A stretch of 64,000 nt of DNA from Furcasterigmium furcatum (taxonomy: Eukaryota; Ascomycota; Sordariomycetes; Glomerellales; Plectosphaerellaceae), in contig BCIA01000003.1 of NCBI GenBank assembly GCA_001599815.1, forward strand, positions 3,100,001-3,164,000. Direction: 5' to 3'. The stretch's first letter is position 1. Each line of letters opens with the position of its first letter. Both the position numbers and the translations under genes were made by a program. This document shows positions 1 through 12,497 of the stretch, one piece after another. A model generated the notes under the pieces. It made no database searches. It had not been told where the DNA came from and worked only from the letters and a program-made list of their open reading frames with translations.

Positions 1-3000
1 AGGGATGATTTGCGGCGTTGAGGCAGTGATGGATACGATGACTAGCAGAGGATTAGCTCAGGCTCGACAGGGGGTAGGAAATGACACTTACCGACGTAGA
101 ACGTGAAGGCAATAGCGGCAGGCAGGACGAGCGTGCCCATCAGCTCAACAAACACAACGAACTGCATGCTGAAGCAGAAGGTACCGCAAAGATCCCGGAC
201 AAGAACAAGCTCCATAAGGTTGTGAATGGTCGAGTTGATCCAGCGACGCCTCTGGGACAGGAGGACCCAGAATGTATCGGGAACGGTCGTCTTGCACACG
301 GCCTGGGGAACAAACACCTGCTTGCGCTTGGGGAACGTCCTCAGCATGAGCGTACTCAGGTAGCGATCCTCGCCAAGAAGCAAGAGGTTCTTCGTGTGCA
401 GGGTGTCGACGACGTTCTCGGAGTAGTGTTCCACAATGTCCGGGTTGGCGAGGATGGGCACCCAGTAGTTCTGACCTCCTTTAGGCGCCTTGATACGGTA
501 CATGCAGAAGCATCCGGGCAGACAGGTGACACCGCCAAAGACGGACTCAAAGGACTTGGCGAGATGGTGAGAGATGAAATACTCGAAGACCTGGATGGCG
601 GACACCCAGCTGTCTCGCTTGTTGGCAATCTTGGTCTCGCCGCACAAGCCCATGATCTCGGGATCCTTGACCATAGCGGAGAGCATGTGAGTAAGACTGT
701 CAGGGAAGACCTTGGTATCGGCGTCGACCATGAGCACGGTTTCGTAGAAATCGGGAGAAATGCCCGTGACCTTCCACATGCCGTTGAACATCTCGTACTC
801 GAGCTCGGTCATACGCTCGTCGAACATGACCTTTTGGAGGAAAGACATGAGGATGATTTGACTGTCACGCTTGCCACGGTTGCCGGGCTTGGCCTTGCTC
901 GCCTCATCCGGAGTACCGCATTTGACGACGACCATCATGGGCACGCGCTGCTGCTTGTCGACGGGGATGGCGGACTTGACCCCGTAGTCGTAGAAACCAC
1001 AGTAGATCTTGGCCATGTTGTGACGCTTGGAGCCGCTGGCAACAGCGACGTACGAGAATGGCTGGACGTCTTCGGGGCGAACGGCGTGGTCCTTCATCAT
1101 TCCAAGAACATAGTCGGGTGTGGATTTCTCCTCGCCCTTGCCCTTGATAATACCGTCGCAGATAACAACGATCACCTTGTGGCTGTTGGGGTAGTCGGTC
1201 ATGGCAATGGAGTCGATCGTCGTCCGAATACCAAGCTCGCCTTCAGAGTAAGCGGTGACAAGGCACATGGTGTGGGCCAGCGGGAACCCGTAAGGCATAT
1301 AGTCGGCAGGAGGCTGGGGAACGACATTTTCGTGGATGAAGCCAGCGGGGCCGGGGCCTTCGCCGGTAGGGGAGGTGCTGGCATAAGGGTCTGACCGAAG
1401 AAAGCTGCTACGGCTGTCGTTGGCCTGGCGGTAGAGCGAGTTGGGGTGCAGAAGCTGACTGCCCGCACCAGAGCTGGCCATCGTTGTAGGGACTCTCTTG
1501 GCTCCGTTGGCCCTGTCAGCGTTGATGGAGGAGAAACGAGAAGTCGTAGGCAGGAAAGTGCTCGCCCTCTTGCTGCTGCGGTCCGAGCCGGCAGCGGTGC
1601 TGCCGTCTCCCGTGATCCTGGGAGGAGCTTGGTAGATGTCGTTGGACCAGTCCTCGATCTGCTGAGCACGCTTCCGCTTATCGCTTGACTGAGAAGTCTT
1701 CGCGGCGGCGTATCCACGGCTGATGAACCACTGGAAAATGAGAGCGAGAACGAAGCGGGTGCCGACGACGGACAGAATGAGGGCCAGGAAGCAGTAGAGC
1801 ACAACCTGGGAGGCAATGCAGCCCACGGTGGCCGTGTCGACGGAGCCGACCTTGATGATCTCCTCGAAGCACTCGGCGATGCGCTTGTCGCCGGAAGACT
1901 GGAAGGCGCGGGTGACATCACGGCCGCGAAGTGCCTTGTTGGCGTCCGAATCGGTACTCCTGAGTTCCTCAAATCGCTGGGGGATAGTGACCTGCGAGGT
2001 ATTGAACCATTGGAGGAGGTTCAGGTCAAGCACGCTGCCGGAATAGACAATGAGGTTTCGTGAGCTGTTGCGAATATCATCCCAGGTGAAGTAAACATCG
2101 GCCGACTTGGACAGGTCCTTGTAGAAGGTGTCGCGGGCCCTAGAGGTGGTGTGGCAGGCGTAACCCAAATAGTGAGGGGTGGTCATATTGGGGCTTGTCG
2201 AGCCATCCTGGTTGAAGGTGTTGCATGGGAAGTACCAGGCAAGATCACCATCGCTGTTGGTGGGGACATCGGATCCAGGAGCACGCTCGATCAAACCCTT
2301 GCAACGTCCGTTGACGTTCTGGAACAGAAAGCTGCCGTCCTTGCCGCGGTTGTTCATGTTGGGGATGTCGTAGAGAATGTTGGCGCCCGTCTGGCGGTTG
2401 ATCATGGGAATGCCCTCGGCAGGCGGGTGTCGAGAGCGCGTCAGGTCATAAGCAGTGCCGTGGAAGATCATGTAGCCATCGGAGACCTCGTTGACGCGCA
2501 GCCTCAAGGGAGGAGTGTTGCAGACCACGGCCGTGAAGCCGAAGGTGATGAAACCCACGAAGCCCATGATGAGCAAGATAATGCTGATGAGGCCCATCTT
2601 CTCTCTCCAAGCCCTCCTCTCGGCCTTGGAACGCTTGCCACAGCATGCGATCATGAAGTCGGGCGCCCAGAAGGTCACGATGGCGCAGTAGACGTTCCAC
2701 AAGCTAGGCGGGCGAATCTGCTCCTCGGGGCCAGTGTGCTTCTTCTTAGCCGTCTTTGTGATCTTGCCACCGGTCGTGTTGCGTCGCGACATGCGCTTGG
2801 TGGAGGCGTGGGCGGCCCCCTTCTTCTCCTCGTGGCTGTTGTGCCTGCTGGACCGCTTGCCGGGGGGCGTGGTGTCAGACGCGCCATCGAGGGTGTGGGA
2901 GCGGCTGCCCCCAGAGACGTCCGTGGTGACCTCGATATCCTCGGCAATGGGATCGTTGCCGGTGGAGGAGGGGATGGTGTTCATGTTGGCGGCATGTTTC

Positions 3001-3326
3001 CTATAGTGGTAGTTGGGGTGGTCCTTGTCGATGCGGTTCCTCTCGGGTCTGATCAGACTCCGCTTCCTCTGAAAAGGAGTCGCGGGGCCTTGAGGAGGCT
3101 GTTCTCCAGAGGGCGAGAGAGGCATATCGTCTGCGTGTGCATTAGGAGAGGTGATTGTGTCGGCGAAAGAAGACGCGGAAGGCCCACGATGATGATGAGG
3201 TCGCCCTTCTACTGAGCTATAGCCTCCGGCCTCGATGTCCGCAGGGCGATTGCGTCGGGACGGGGAATGTCTATAAGCATTTCGCTGGTCGTAGGGGCTG
3301 CCACCCGGTCTTTCTGGGAGAGACAT
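1..3326 (-). CDS. Class IV (Chs3-type) chitin synthase, 3' end cut by window
   Basis: Membrane glycosyltransferase that polymerises UDP-GlcNAc into chitin at the plasma membrane. Model: complement(join(<1..41, 92..3326)); the 50-nt intron 42-91 has a GTAAGT donor and CTGCTAG acceptor, and the frame continues to the left edge. Seen: disordered basic N-terminus (about 1-220), a membrane segment near residue 245, a region of about 265-390 where division-2 enzymes carry a cytochrome b5-like fold, a second hydrophobic segment near 505-530, then the catalytic domain with DAD (about 867), EDRYL (about 986) and QRRRW (about 1025). No myosin motor, which argues against classes V and VII. The start MSLPERPGG was chosen because a probable 5' leader intron ends 4 nt before it; an in-frame ATG 15 codons upstream lies inside that intron. 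About 1,090 residues are visible, and the family is usually about 1,200. Faces the Sel1 activator gene. Confidence 0.93.
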
Positions 3327-3330
3327 GGTC

Positions 3331-3648
3331 CTAGGGGGGGAATCAACAGTCAGCGGTCTGTCGTGTCGCACGGGCAGGAAGCGAGAGTGTGATGCGCAGA
3401 CGCATTCCAGGCAACGGACGGGGGGACTTCACCCTTTCGGGGGAGGAACGTGGTTGAGGTCGCGCAGAAAGGGGGGGACGTGGCACGACACCAGTGTTCA
3501 GATTTCGGGGAGAGTCAAGAGTGACAGGTCTCGGGGCGAACGCAAGACGCTGAAACGGGAGAGCGCTCGAGCAAGGCAAGAAAACGATGCAGGACGCGAA
3601 ATGCTGGATGTTGATGGAGGGAGCGAGAGGAGCTGAGGCCGTACTCAC
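3331..3648 (-). other. Probable 5'-UTR intron of the chitin synthase gene
   Basis: Read on the minus strand, a GTGAGTAC donor starts at 3648 and a pyrimidine-rich tract with a CTGAC branch-like site ends in CCCCCTAG at 3331, four bases before the chosen ATG (3326). The intron would be 318 nt. Inferred from sequence only; its main value is supporting the start codon. Confidence 0.5.
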
Positions 3649-6600
3649 GAGTGGATTTGTTATGGGGGAAGGGCCCCCAGACACAGGATTTGTGGTTGCG
3701 TTGGCGTGCAGGCGCAGCCAATCCCGGCGAGTGTTGAGCGGGGGTTCCTTGGGCGACGGGATCTGTCCTGGCCTAAATTAAGCTGGACCTGGCCTAGGCT
3801 TTGGCTCTGACGGCAAAGACGTCGCTCGACCTTGGAACACCGGCAAGCTGCAGCCCAGTGACGACGGGGCCCAGCTGATGATCTTGATGCAACCCTGGTA
3901 TGGTTGTCCGGCAGACGATTCCTTCCCGGCTGTTCGCGGTACGGAGTGAATGATTCTGATGAACCAAATCAAAAGCGGTCCGGGGTTGGCTTGGATGCCC
4001 ACCAAAATTATTTCCTCCGCAGATTTCGATGTCCGTCGCTGTGTCGAATTTCAACGTCTCTTTTCAACGTTGTGGAAGGCTTGTCGCGGACGTTGAGGGC
4101 AACGGTCGGTCGGTCTGTCGGTCGATGGTGTGGATGATTCTGACTTTCGGTGCAATCCGAGTCAAAAGCCCCAAAGCGGCCGTGGTAAATGGCTGGCTTG
4201 CTGCGAGACCTTCAGGCTCGTCTGTGTCTCCAACCTGCGCCGGAACACACGCCAAAGCCGCGAGTATTACGGCACGAATCGAATCGAGGGGTTCGTGAAG
4301 CGATGGGAGGCAGGCCGTCGACAAGAAAAGAGGCGTCGGGCCCGGCAACGAGAGTGATGATGAATTAACGAGCGATGGAAGTGGTGTGTAACACACCGGG
4401 GCGAGATGCAACGAAAGACGAAAGACGAGAGATGGCGAGCGAGTGGTTCCCCTGCTCCTGGGAAAAGAAGTCGTGCCGTGAAAAGGGAGCGCGATGTTCA
4501 AGAAAAGGAGAACTCGGGATCGATTTTCGGTCCCCTGTCCTTCTCATTCAGCGCCTCCTTGGCAAAGGGATGGGAACTGTGTGTACCTAGGCTCCTCTAG
4601 CCCGTCCGCTGAGTTTGCCCGACTGGATGTCCAGTGCAGGAAAGGGGGGCGAGGGCTGGCAAGGGGCTGGCGTGGTGGGCTGGCTCAACTTCCAGCGGGC
4701 GATGAGGGAAACGTCTGTCCAGGCAGGTACTGTCCAAGTCCTCCCAATGAAGTCGGGTCCACCTTCAGACACCCCGCGCCCCTGTGAGAGCGCCCAGAAC
4801 GACCGTGACAACGCGGCTACTTGACAAGCTTCCGCCCCCGGTACTTAAGGGGTACTTGTCCCGCTCTACTTGCAGCTTTAAGCTGGCGATCCGTCTGCAT
4901 TAAGATGAGGAGGGTGGTGCCTTTTCTTTCCCTTCCCACGGGCCGCCCATCATACATGCCCTCAAACCATTCCCTGTTGTTGATGTGGTGCACGAGCGGC
5001 TGCTCCAGAACACTAACGGACATTCTCATCTCCAACACCTCCGAACTTCTTGCTGAGAGCAAGTCGGCCCCCGAAAATGTCGCCGACCGCGTCCCGCCCT
5101 GCCGGGCGCTGGAATGCGCCTCGACCCTTGTGACATCTCGGATCTAGCCTGCTTCTCGCTCTCGCTGACCCGGACTCGTGTTGGCTCAGCGTGTGGCAAG
5201 AGACTCGGGCCAGACTGGACACGCTGAGGAATGCTTCTGAGGCAACGTCCATCATCCCGCGCCAAATTCCCCCCGTTTCGGACTCCCTGGTCCGGAGTCC
5301 TTCCTCATCGTGAAGTTGTCACCACCAACAGGGGGAATCGCCTCGCCGAAACCCACTTACACGGGACCGTACATGAACCAGCATCGTGCGGAGATCCGCC
5401 GTGTTCTTTGCGCATCCGGGAATATCAAAATTGCCTGGGCTAACATTGGCCAGGCCGTTGCTCCCCGCCGCCGGGACTGACGGTGGCGCACAACGACCAA
5501 CACGAAGAATGGGACCTGTCAATCGAGATGCTGCGCGCCGATGCATGCTGAACTTCCTGATCGAAAATCTTACATCGACCATGCGAGCCGCATTCGGCCG
5601 GCCGAACCTTGAAAGATCGTCCATCGTCAACGTCTGCCGCATCATGTGAGCAGACACGAGGGCGACCGAATTCCCAAAAGGGCACCACCAAGAAAGCGCG
5701 CTTGTGAATACGAAGAACGGTCCGAGAAACCTGGCGAGGGGTCCTGCAGTAGGCTCTTGGCATCCGTCCACTTCCGACCCATCTGGCCCGTGCTCGGAAA
5801 AACGTCTCGCAGCCTTCGCTTGGCGTATATCCCGCGCTGGAGAAGACTCCGAACCAAGTCGGCCGGCCTCTGATGGTTCGAGAAACCCGGATTCGGGTCC
5901 TGTGGTCGCTAGATCCACACTACAGTTGAGTGTCACGCAAAGAGGCGCCTCCCGAACAACGTGGTCGTATGCATCGAAGAGGTTTGAGGCCCCTCGCCGA
6001 CGCTTCTTACGACGTCATCCGTCCTCATGCCCCTGGCCTGGCTCTCGTGAGTGTCCTGTGAGGTTAATGCGCCATGTCTGCCGAGCGCTAAACGGGCCCC
6101 TTTCTGCTGGTGACAGGGAATCGGCGATTCCGCTGTTTGATTACCGTCCTCGCAGCCTCATTTCACTCAGCTCGGTCACTGACAAACCCTCCAGTTGGAT
6201 TCGCGAAAGAAACGAGCAGTAGAGGAGGTGAGAGTCTCAACCGCAGCACCCGCATCGTGATGAGAACATTAAAATACGGTGTACTTGAGTTCCAATGGTT
6301 GATATGGGCGGTATTCATGCAGGATTGCCCGCAGGGCGACGGCAGCGGCACACTCAGACGCCCGGACAAAATCGTGGGTGAACAGGGATTCCTGCAGACA
6401 CGATCTCGTCGAGCTTCTAGCGGCATGCGGCCAAGTGGCCCAAGAGCAGTGAAAGTACAGGTACCACTAGAGGAAACGGGCCCCGTCCTGTGGAAGGTGA
6501 CCACAGAGAGAATCAGCAAGCACTTGATGGAGGTGAGGAGCAATGCTAGGGGAAATATCAGTCGAGACTGACTGGAAAAGGAAAAGAAGCGGAAGAAAAA

Positions 6601-7085
6601 TAAGGCGGGAGATCAGCTGCTATGTTTGGCAATGGCGGACAACGCTAGAACATGTCCCCTTGTCTGCCCTTAACTTGCGACGGCATGATTGTCGCATTGT
6701 CTCCTTGAATTTCCCGGTCGTTCAGTGTGGCGGAAGTCTGTCTTGACGTGCATGAAACGTCGCCGCCACGGCTCAGGTAGGACTCTGGCAGGACTTCCTC
6801 CATCGACCGTGAATAGGGGCGCCCTCAACTTGACCAAACCATCGAAATCTGCCTTGAGATTCCCCGCAGAACCCCATCGATATTAGCTCAGGTGCGCCAT
6901 CTTCCTTGGTGGGCGCGTAGGCTCGCTTCGAGCACGACTCCCATTTGGTCATCCTGATATTAGCGGCAAACAAAGTCCCCGAGATCATCTCACTCTTCGG
7001 CCCCGAGCCCGGAGTTGCGATTCAGTATAGACAGGAGGGAGGCAGAGTCTCGGGGTATACTATGGGGGAAAGGGGGGTGGCTGGT

Positions 7086-7126
<41 letters not shown>

Positions 7127-7958
7127 AGGCGCCATTCCAGATGACAATTCAGTCATTCCATTCCACCGAGGGCCTCCCCTGAGCCTCTCCAACAAAGACC
7201 ACCGGCCGGTGCCTGAGAACGCTTCTCCTAGCCTGCCAGCCACGGGCTGACACGCGGGTACCTCGTCTCACCCGTCCACCAACCCCCGTTGTGATGGAGG
7301 TTTTCTGTTCCAGTCCCAGTGTCTTACGGCGCTAAACCTGCTGTGCTTGTAGCGGTCAAGTAACGGGTGTCCTAGGTACGGCGGGCAATCCTTTACACCA
7401 ATCTGATGTACCTCGACTTTAGTGCCCCTGTCATTCCCCAGCGAGCGGATCGCCCATCCCACCCACCCCGTTCACGGCTCCTTCCCTCGCCCGAGAATCT
7501 TGGAGGAAAATGGGACAATTGCGCGCATGTCCAATGATAATTACTACCTATGAGCAGGATCCGGGAAACCTGCCCGCTCCAGCGTGGTTTCTCTCCCTCT
7601 CACTTCTCCGTCCTTCCATATTTCCGCGCCTCCCTGTTGGCAGTAGCGACTGAAGCGTCTGCCTGCCCCAGTGCTTTGGCCTCCCTGGTCCACCTGCCTA
7701 CCGCCTAGGTACCTGCCGCCTACCGCTCGTTTTAGGGTGCGAAACACGCCGCCGGCTCCGCCTCCTCTCATTCTCCGGCCTCTCGTGCTGTTCCTCCTCC
7801 ATCGACAGATCACCAACCCTCGCAGCTGCTTGCTCCCGACCCGACGGACAAGTGCCGCATCGGCCTGCCTTTTGCTTTCCACAGTGGTACAGCAGCATCG
7901 CTTCGCATTGCATCGCATCGCATCACTTTCCAGACAGCCAAGCGTCCGCATATCCCAG
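3649..7958. other. Long ORF-poor spacer between chitin synthase and its activator
   Basis: No reading frame here resembles a protein family. The longest ones (205 codons on minus at 5319-5936, 172 codons on plus at 5704-6222) overlap each other in opposite directions and look like chance. The stretch presumably holds regulatory DNA and long leaders for the two divergent genes. From about 7.6 kb it becomes pyrimidine-rich, as fungal leaders often are. Contains the GA microsatellite near 7.1 kb. Confidence 0.6.
7088..7119. repeat. (GA)n microsatellite
   Basis: About 16 uninterrupted GA units, followed by a less regular AAAGAGAAAG tail. Lies in the spacer between the chitin synthase and the Sel1 activator. 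Confidence 0.95.
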
Positions 7959-8575
7959 GTACGTACGTCTCCGCGCGCGGCTCTTCTGTCAGTCTGGCTT
8001 CCATGTCTCGTCCATGTTTCCCCCCTTCCCAACCCTCCCATTCCTGCTGGAGCCTCCTGCGTCTCCAGGCAACATCCTGTATGCGCTGCCGCGGTGCCTG
8101 ATGCTGCCCTTGTTCGAGGACGCACACCACACAACACAACACACCACATCCCGAGGCATCTCGCGGCTGGCGTTCCAACATCCAATTCCCCTCCTATGGT
8201 ACCTGCCCGCTGCCGGAGCACTCACCGGCTGCTTGGGTCCAACACAGCATGATCATTGCTGCTTCCGGATCCCTGTCCTTGGCATCCCGCACGCATTGTC
8301 AACCGACTGTCTGTCCAGAGGTACCGTCGCAACTTGCCCCCTGAAGCAGGCCGTCCTCGGGTCATCCAGATGGAAGGGAGGCCAACTTGCTTGCCGTCTT
8401 GCATTGCGCTGCCAAGCGGCCGGTCGCCCCGGGCCCGATCTTCGTTCATTCAGCTTTTCTTCCTCCCTCCAGCCCCCAACACCACCACCAGCTTGACTTT
8501 TCCCCCGGCCCCTCCTTTACAACTCGCCATCTTGCTTCGGCCGGCCGACCGGTGCTCTGACTGATCCTTCTGCAG
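7959..8575 (+). other. Possible long 5'-leader intron of the Sel1 activator gene
   Basis: A strong GTACGT donor follows CCCAG at 7959. A CTGAC branch-like site at about 8557 is followed by TTCTGCAG ending at 8575. The candidate intron is 617 nt, upstream of the ATG at 8963. It depends on transcription starting before about 7.96 kb, which is not shown. Confidence 0.35.
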
Positions 8576-8962
8576 TATCTAGTTCCTAATATTCAATTCA
8601 CCGACAAACGCAGCCGAGCTTCGGTCGTCGTCACACCCCTCTCGTCGCTCGTTCGCCCCGCGCATCCCGTCTGTCTTCCCGTCAACCGCCGAACCTACCA
8701 CGGTCCCGGATACCGCCTCCCCCAGAGCTGAATCCACAAGCTCGGGACGCTGCCGCGTACATTGTCACACGGCTCCGATCAGACCGCCGGCAACGCACGA
8801 AACCAGCGCGGACAAATGCCAGTGTGCACCACTTGCCGACGATAATACCGTGTCCCCATCCCACCCTCTGCCCTCGATCAGGTCGACAACTCTTCTAGGG
8901 CTGCTGGAGGAAGAACGCAACTCGCGACTCGCCGGCTCTCCATATCCCTTCCCGTTCATACA

Positions 8963-11324
8963 ATGGCTGCCGTTACTGCGGCATCGCCCCCGCCGGCCAC
9001 GAGCCCGCCTTCAAGTCCCGGTCTTCGGAAGCCACTGCCACGTCCACACATGTCGCCCGAGAGCTTCATCGCGGAAGACTCTTCCCGGAGACAAAGGCCG
9101 ACAATCCCATTGTCTGGCTCCGGCTCCCCGCGGCTCCGGGACGCTCCTGTATCTCCCGTCAGGGTAAATCAGTCCGAGCACTGGGCCCAACCCTCCAATG
9201 CCAACATCGAGCACGCCCCGGGACGAGGCGGAGAGTTCATCCTCACAGACCGCACGCGAAATGACGGCCTGCCCCAGACTCCCCACTCCACGGAACAGCC
9301 ACAATACAGCCCGACGCCGACACGAGGTCAGAATGCGTACAATGACGCGTTGGCTTACCAGCCTTCCAGTCATGGCCGGAACACCACTTCCTCGCAGAAC
9401 CGCATGGGCTCGACGCCGACAAGTCCTACGCCTTCTGGTGTTTCCATCCACGGCAACTTCGATTTCGGCGTCCCTCCCTCGAAGTCCCTGCCCCCGGTGC
9501 CTTCCCATCAGGCAGGCCATGCCCTGCAAGACGACAACCGCAACAGCCGCGAGTCGGATGCGACCTCGAGCACAAATCAACCACAAACCTCGGCCGAGTC
9601 GTCGGCCACCACGAGTGCAAGCTCCATTGCTGGTTTTAACGAAACCTCGGAGTGTGTGGATGATGGTTCCGCAGGCAGCTCCCTCATTGAGGGGCATATG
9701 CCCCGAAACAATTCAGTGCCGCTCTTCCAGTACCATCACCAGCACCAATACCCCCAAAGGGTTTCCAGTGTTCCCATTCCAGCGGTTCCGAGCTCGTCCT
9801 CGCACCCCGACCTTTCGGAAGGTGCTGCCATCAACCGCCACCTGACGCCAGTTAATGGTTTTCGGAGGAGCTCGCTGCCACGCCCTCCGTCTGCTTACTC
9901 CGTCATATCGGATTATGGACCTCGTGGTCGTTCCCCTGGCTTGATGCCCGGCGGCTCTCACATGCGTGCTCCCTCTGTCAATTCGAACTCGCGCAAATCT
10001 CCCGACGTGAGGCCGTCGTCTTACGCCGAATTGCTCAACGTGCCCTACCCCCAGCCAGGACCCGCGCCCATCAGCTTCGACAATACGAACCTTCGAAACG
10101 CGGTTGGAAATAATGCATCGTTGCTTAGCGCAGAAAAGACGCTGGAGATGTATCGGCAAAACGTGAAGAAGACGGCCGATCTCTCCATCCAATACTCCTT
10201 CGCTGTCTTCTTGATCTCCACAGCTCAGGAACAGGGACTCGACTGGGATGAGCCTGCCCGTAAGAAGGACAGCAAAGACAAGAGCTCACCGCAGGAGCTC
10301 GTCAAGGAAGCCAAGCAGATTCTCCAAAAGCTTTCTAGCGCCGGGTACCCGTTCGCGCAGTACTACCTGGCCGACGGCTATGCATCAGGTCTTTTCGCCA
10401 AAGGCAAAGAAGACAACAACCAGGCCTTCCCCCTCTTCGTCATCGCTGCGAAGCACGGCCACGCCGAGTCTGCCTATCGAAGCGCGCTGTGCTACGAGTT
10501 TGGATGGGGTTGCCGAAAAGATCCCGCGAAGGCAGTGCAGATGCTGCGAATTTCAGCGACGAAGAGACATCCCGGCGCCATGACTCGTTTGGGCAAGGCT
10601 TGCCTCTCGGGCGATCTGGGCGAAAAGAGGTATCGCGAGGGCATCAAGTGGATGAAGTTGGCTGCCGAAGGCGCCGACAACGTCTACAACGCTGCGCCTT
10701 ATCAGCTGGGATGTCTGTACGAGACAGGCTACGGAGACGATGTCTTCAAGGACGAGAGCTACGCTGCTGAGCTGTTTACACAAGCGGCTGAGCTGAGCCA
10801 TCCGGAAGCCAACTTCCGAATGGGAGAGGCCTACGAGCACGGCAAGCTCGGCTGCCCCCGCGACCCTGCTCTCAGTGTCCACTTCTACACCGGCGCGGCT
10901 GAAAAAGGCCACGCGGGTGCCATGATGGGTCTATGCGCCTGGTACATGGTTGGTGCCGAACCGATATTGGAGAAGGACGAGGAGGAAGCCTACGAGTGGG
11001 CGCGCCGTTCGGCAGAGCTTGGTTAGTTGATCCGGATCGACCCCCAGTGCCTGAACCCACACTAACACTCGCACAGGCTTCGTCAAGGCCCAGTATGCCG
11101 TAGGCTACTTCACCGAAATGGGCATAGGCTGCCGCCGCGACATTCTCGAGGCCAATGTTTGGTACGTCAAGGCCGCTGACGCCGGCGACGACCGCGCCAC
11201 ACAGAGGATTGCCATCATCCAGGCTGCCGTCAGCGGCGGCACGCCGATGGAGGTGGCGCCCCCACGCAACGGGAAGATGAAGAAGGGAAGCGGCGGCGAC
11301 GACAAGGACTGCATCTTGATGTGA
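8963..11324 (+). CDS. Sel1-repeat chitin synthase activator, Skt5/Chs4-like, with C-terminal CAAX box
   Basis: Non-catalytic activator family that binds and anchors Chs3-type chitin synthases at growth and septation sites. Model: join(8963..11021, 11077..11324), 768 aa; the 55-nt intron has a GTTAGT donor, CACTAAC branch and CACAG acceptor, and the spliced frame continues a Sel1 repeat across the junction. Residues 1 to about 370 are Ser/Pro-rich and probably disordered. From about 390 to 740 there are tandem Sel1 repeats (patterns such as YPFAQYYLADGY and HPGAMTRLGKACL). The protein ends in CILM after a basic stretch, a CAAX prenylation signal also found in yeast Skt5. Start: ATG in GTTCATACAATGG context, with no better upstream ATG in frame. 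It is divergent from the class IV chitin synthase, its expected partner. Reading through the intron gives an immediate stop. Confidence 0.92.
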
Positions 11325-12497
11325 ACGACTGGGACGACTCGACCCCACGACACTAATGGCGTTTTTTTCTGGACAAAATCTATTCTGCATTAATGATCGA
11401 TACCGCCTACACTCCCTTTGCTGCTGCAGCATGCCTTGGTTGGTTTGCATCGACGACCATTGGCCGCCGGTGGGAGGTTTGGATACAGCCGCGACTTTAG
11501 GCAGGAAAGGCAAAGGCGGAATGATCACAACTCGCCTTCTGTCGCTGTTTTCCTCCAAGAATCTTCCCTCGTTTCTTTCTATGCTCGTGCACTTCTCGCC
11601 TGTGTTGAGGGCGCCGTGGACAGGGTACATTGCATGTATGGGTGGCCGGGTGGCGGAGTGCGGCTCTAGGTGTTCCCGAGGAGCCAATGCCCATCACTTT
11701 GCTTGCTTTGGCGTTTAGAGGGCAGATGGCACATGCTAGGAGGTGTGCTGTGAGGTTACTCTGCAGGAGGGCTGCTGAGGGTCGTACATAGGAGGAAGCA
11801 GTAGTAATGGCCCCTGTCTTGGACAGGATCTCAGAAACCCGTGTTTGCTTTTGTGACATGCTGCAAGGCGAGAGTCTGTCTTGAGGTTCGAGGAAATGTC
11901 CCATGCAAGGTGTCGGAGATGTGCAGGATTCTGAGGTTTACGACTTGCTTACCTTGAGCCAGAGAACCATCACTGGTATGCGTCTGGACAGACATCATAA
12001 CCTCACTTTGAACATATTCACGAGTCCGGAGCATATAGAGTTCCCGTGTGTGATTACCTAGTACAACAAACCCAGCCGCAGGCGAACGCACGTATGCCCG
12101 CATGCAACCTCAACGCCCAATGCCGGATTACATGGAAGTGAGGGAACGTCGGCCAAGCCACACCATCATCGGCGGTCTCTTCGCAGACCTCACGACATGC
12201 ACCCCGGTATAGCAACGACCTGAAAGACATCCATCCCCATCTCCAAGCCTCCTCCCACGTCCCGCCCGAAGTGGCAATGGGGCGTATCTCCCCCCTCCAA
12301 GGTTGTTGCGCGCGCAAGGCAAAACGAAAGCCGCAAACACCGCCACGCTATGAGATGGTGCGGCTGAGCGACAGCAGAAGGGGCAGAAGGGCAAAGGGAA
12401 TAGGAAAAAAAGCGAAGCCACCTCCCAAGAGGGGACAACCCAGAACGCCAGGTCGTGATCTCGTAACGAACGACACCCCTTCCTTTCATGTACGTCT
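11325..12497. other. Convergent 3' intergenic region
   Basis: Lies between the tail-to-tail ends of the Sel1 activator and the Polo-like kinase. Open frames here (for example on minus at 11497-11904) have no recognisable composition or motifs. Nothing else supported. Confidence 0.6.

Noticed and set aside
81..1394. 437-codon plus-strand frame antisense to the chitin synthase
   Set aside because: Mirrors the catalytic domain of a clearly conserved gene. Codon bias toward C/G third positions creates long open antisense frames.
5319..6222. 205-codon minus and 172-codon plus frames in the chitin synthase spacer
   Set aside because: They overlap each other, lack recognisable domains and clear splice context, and look like chance frames.
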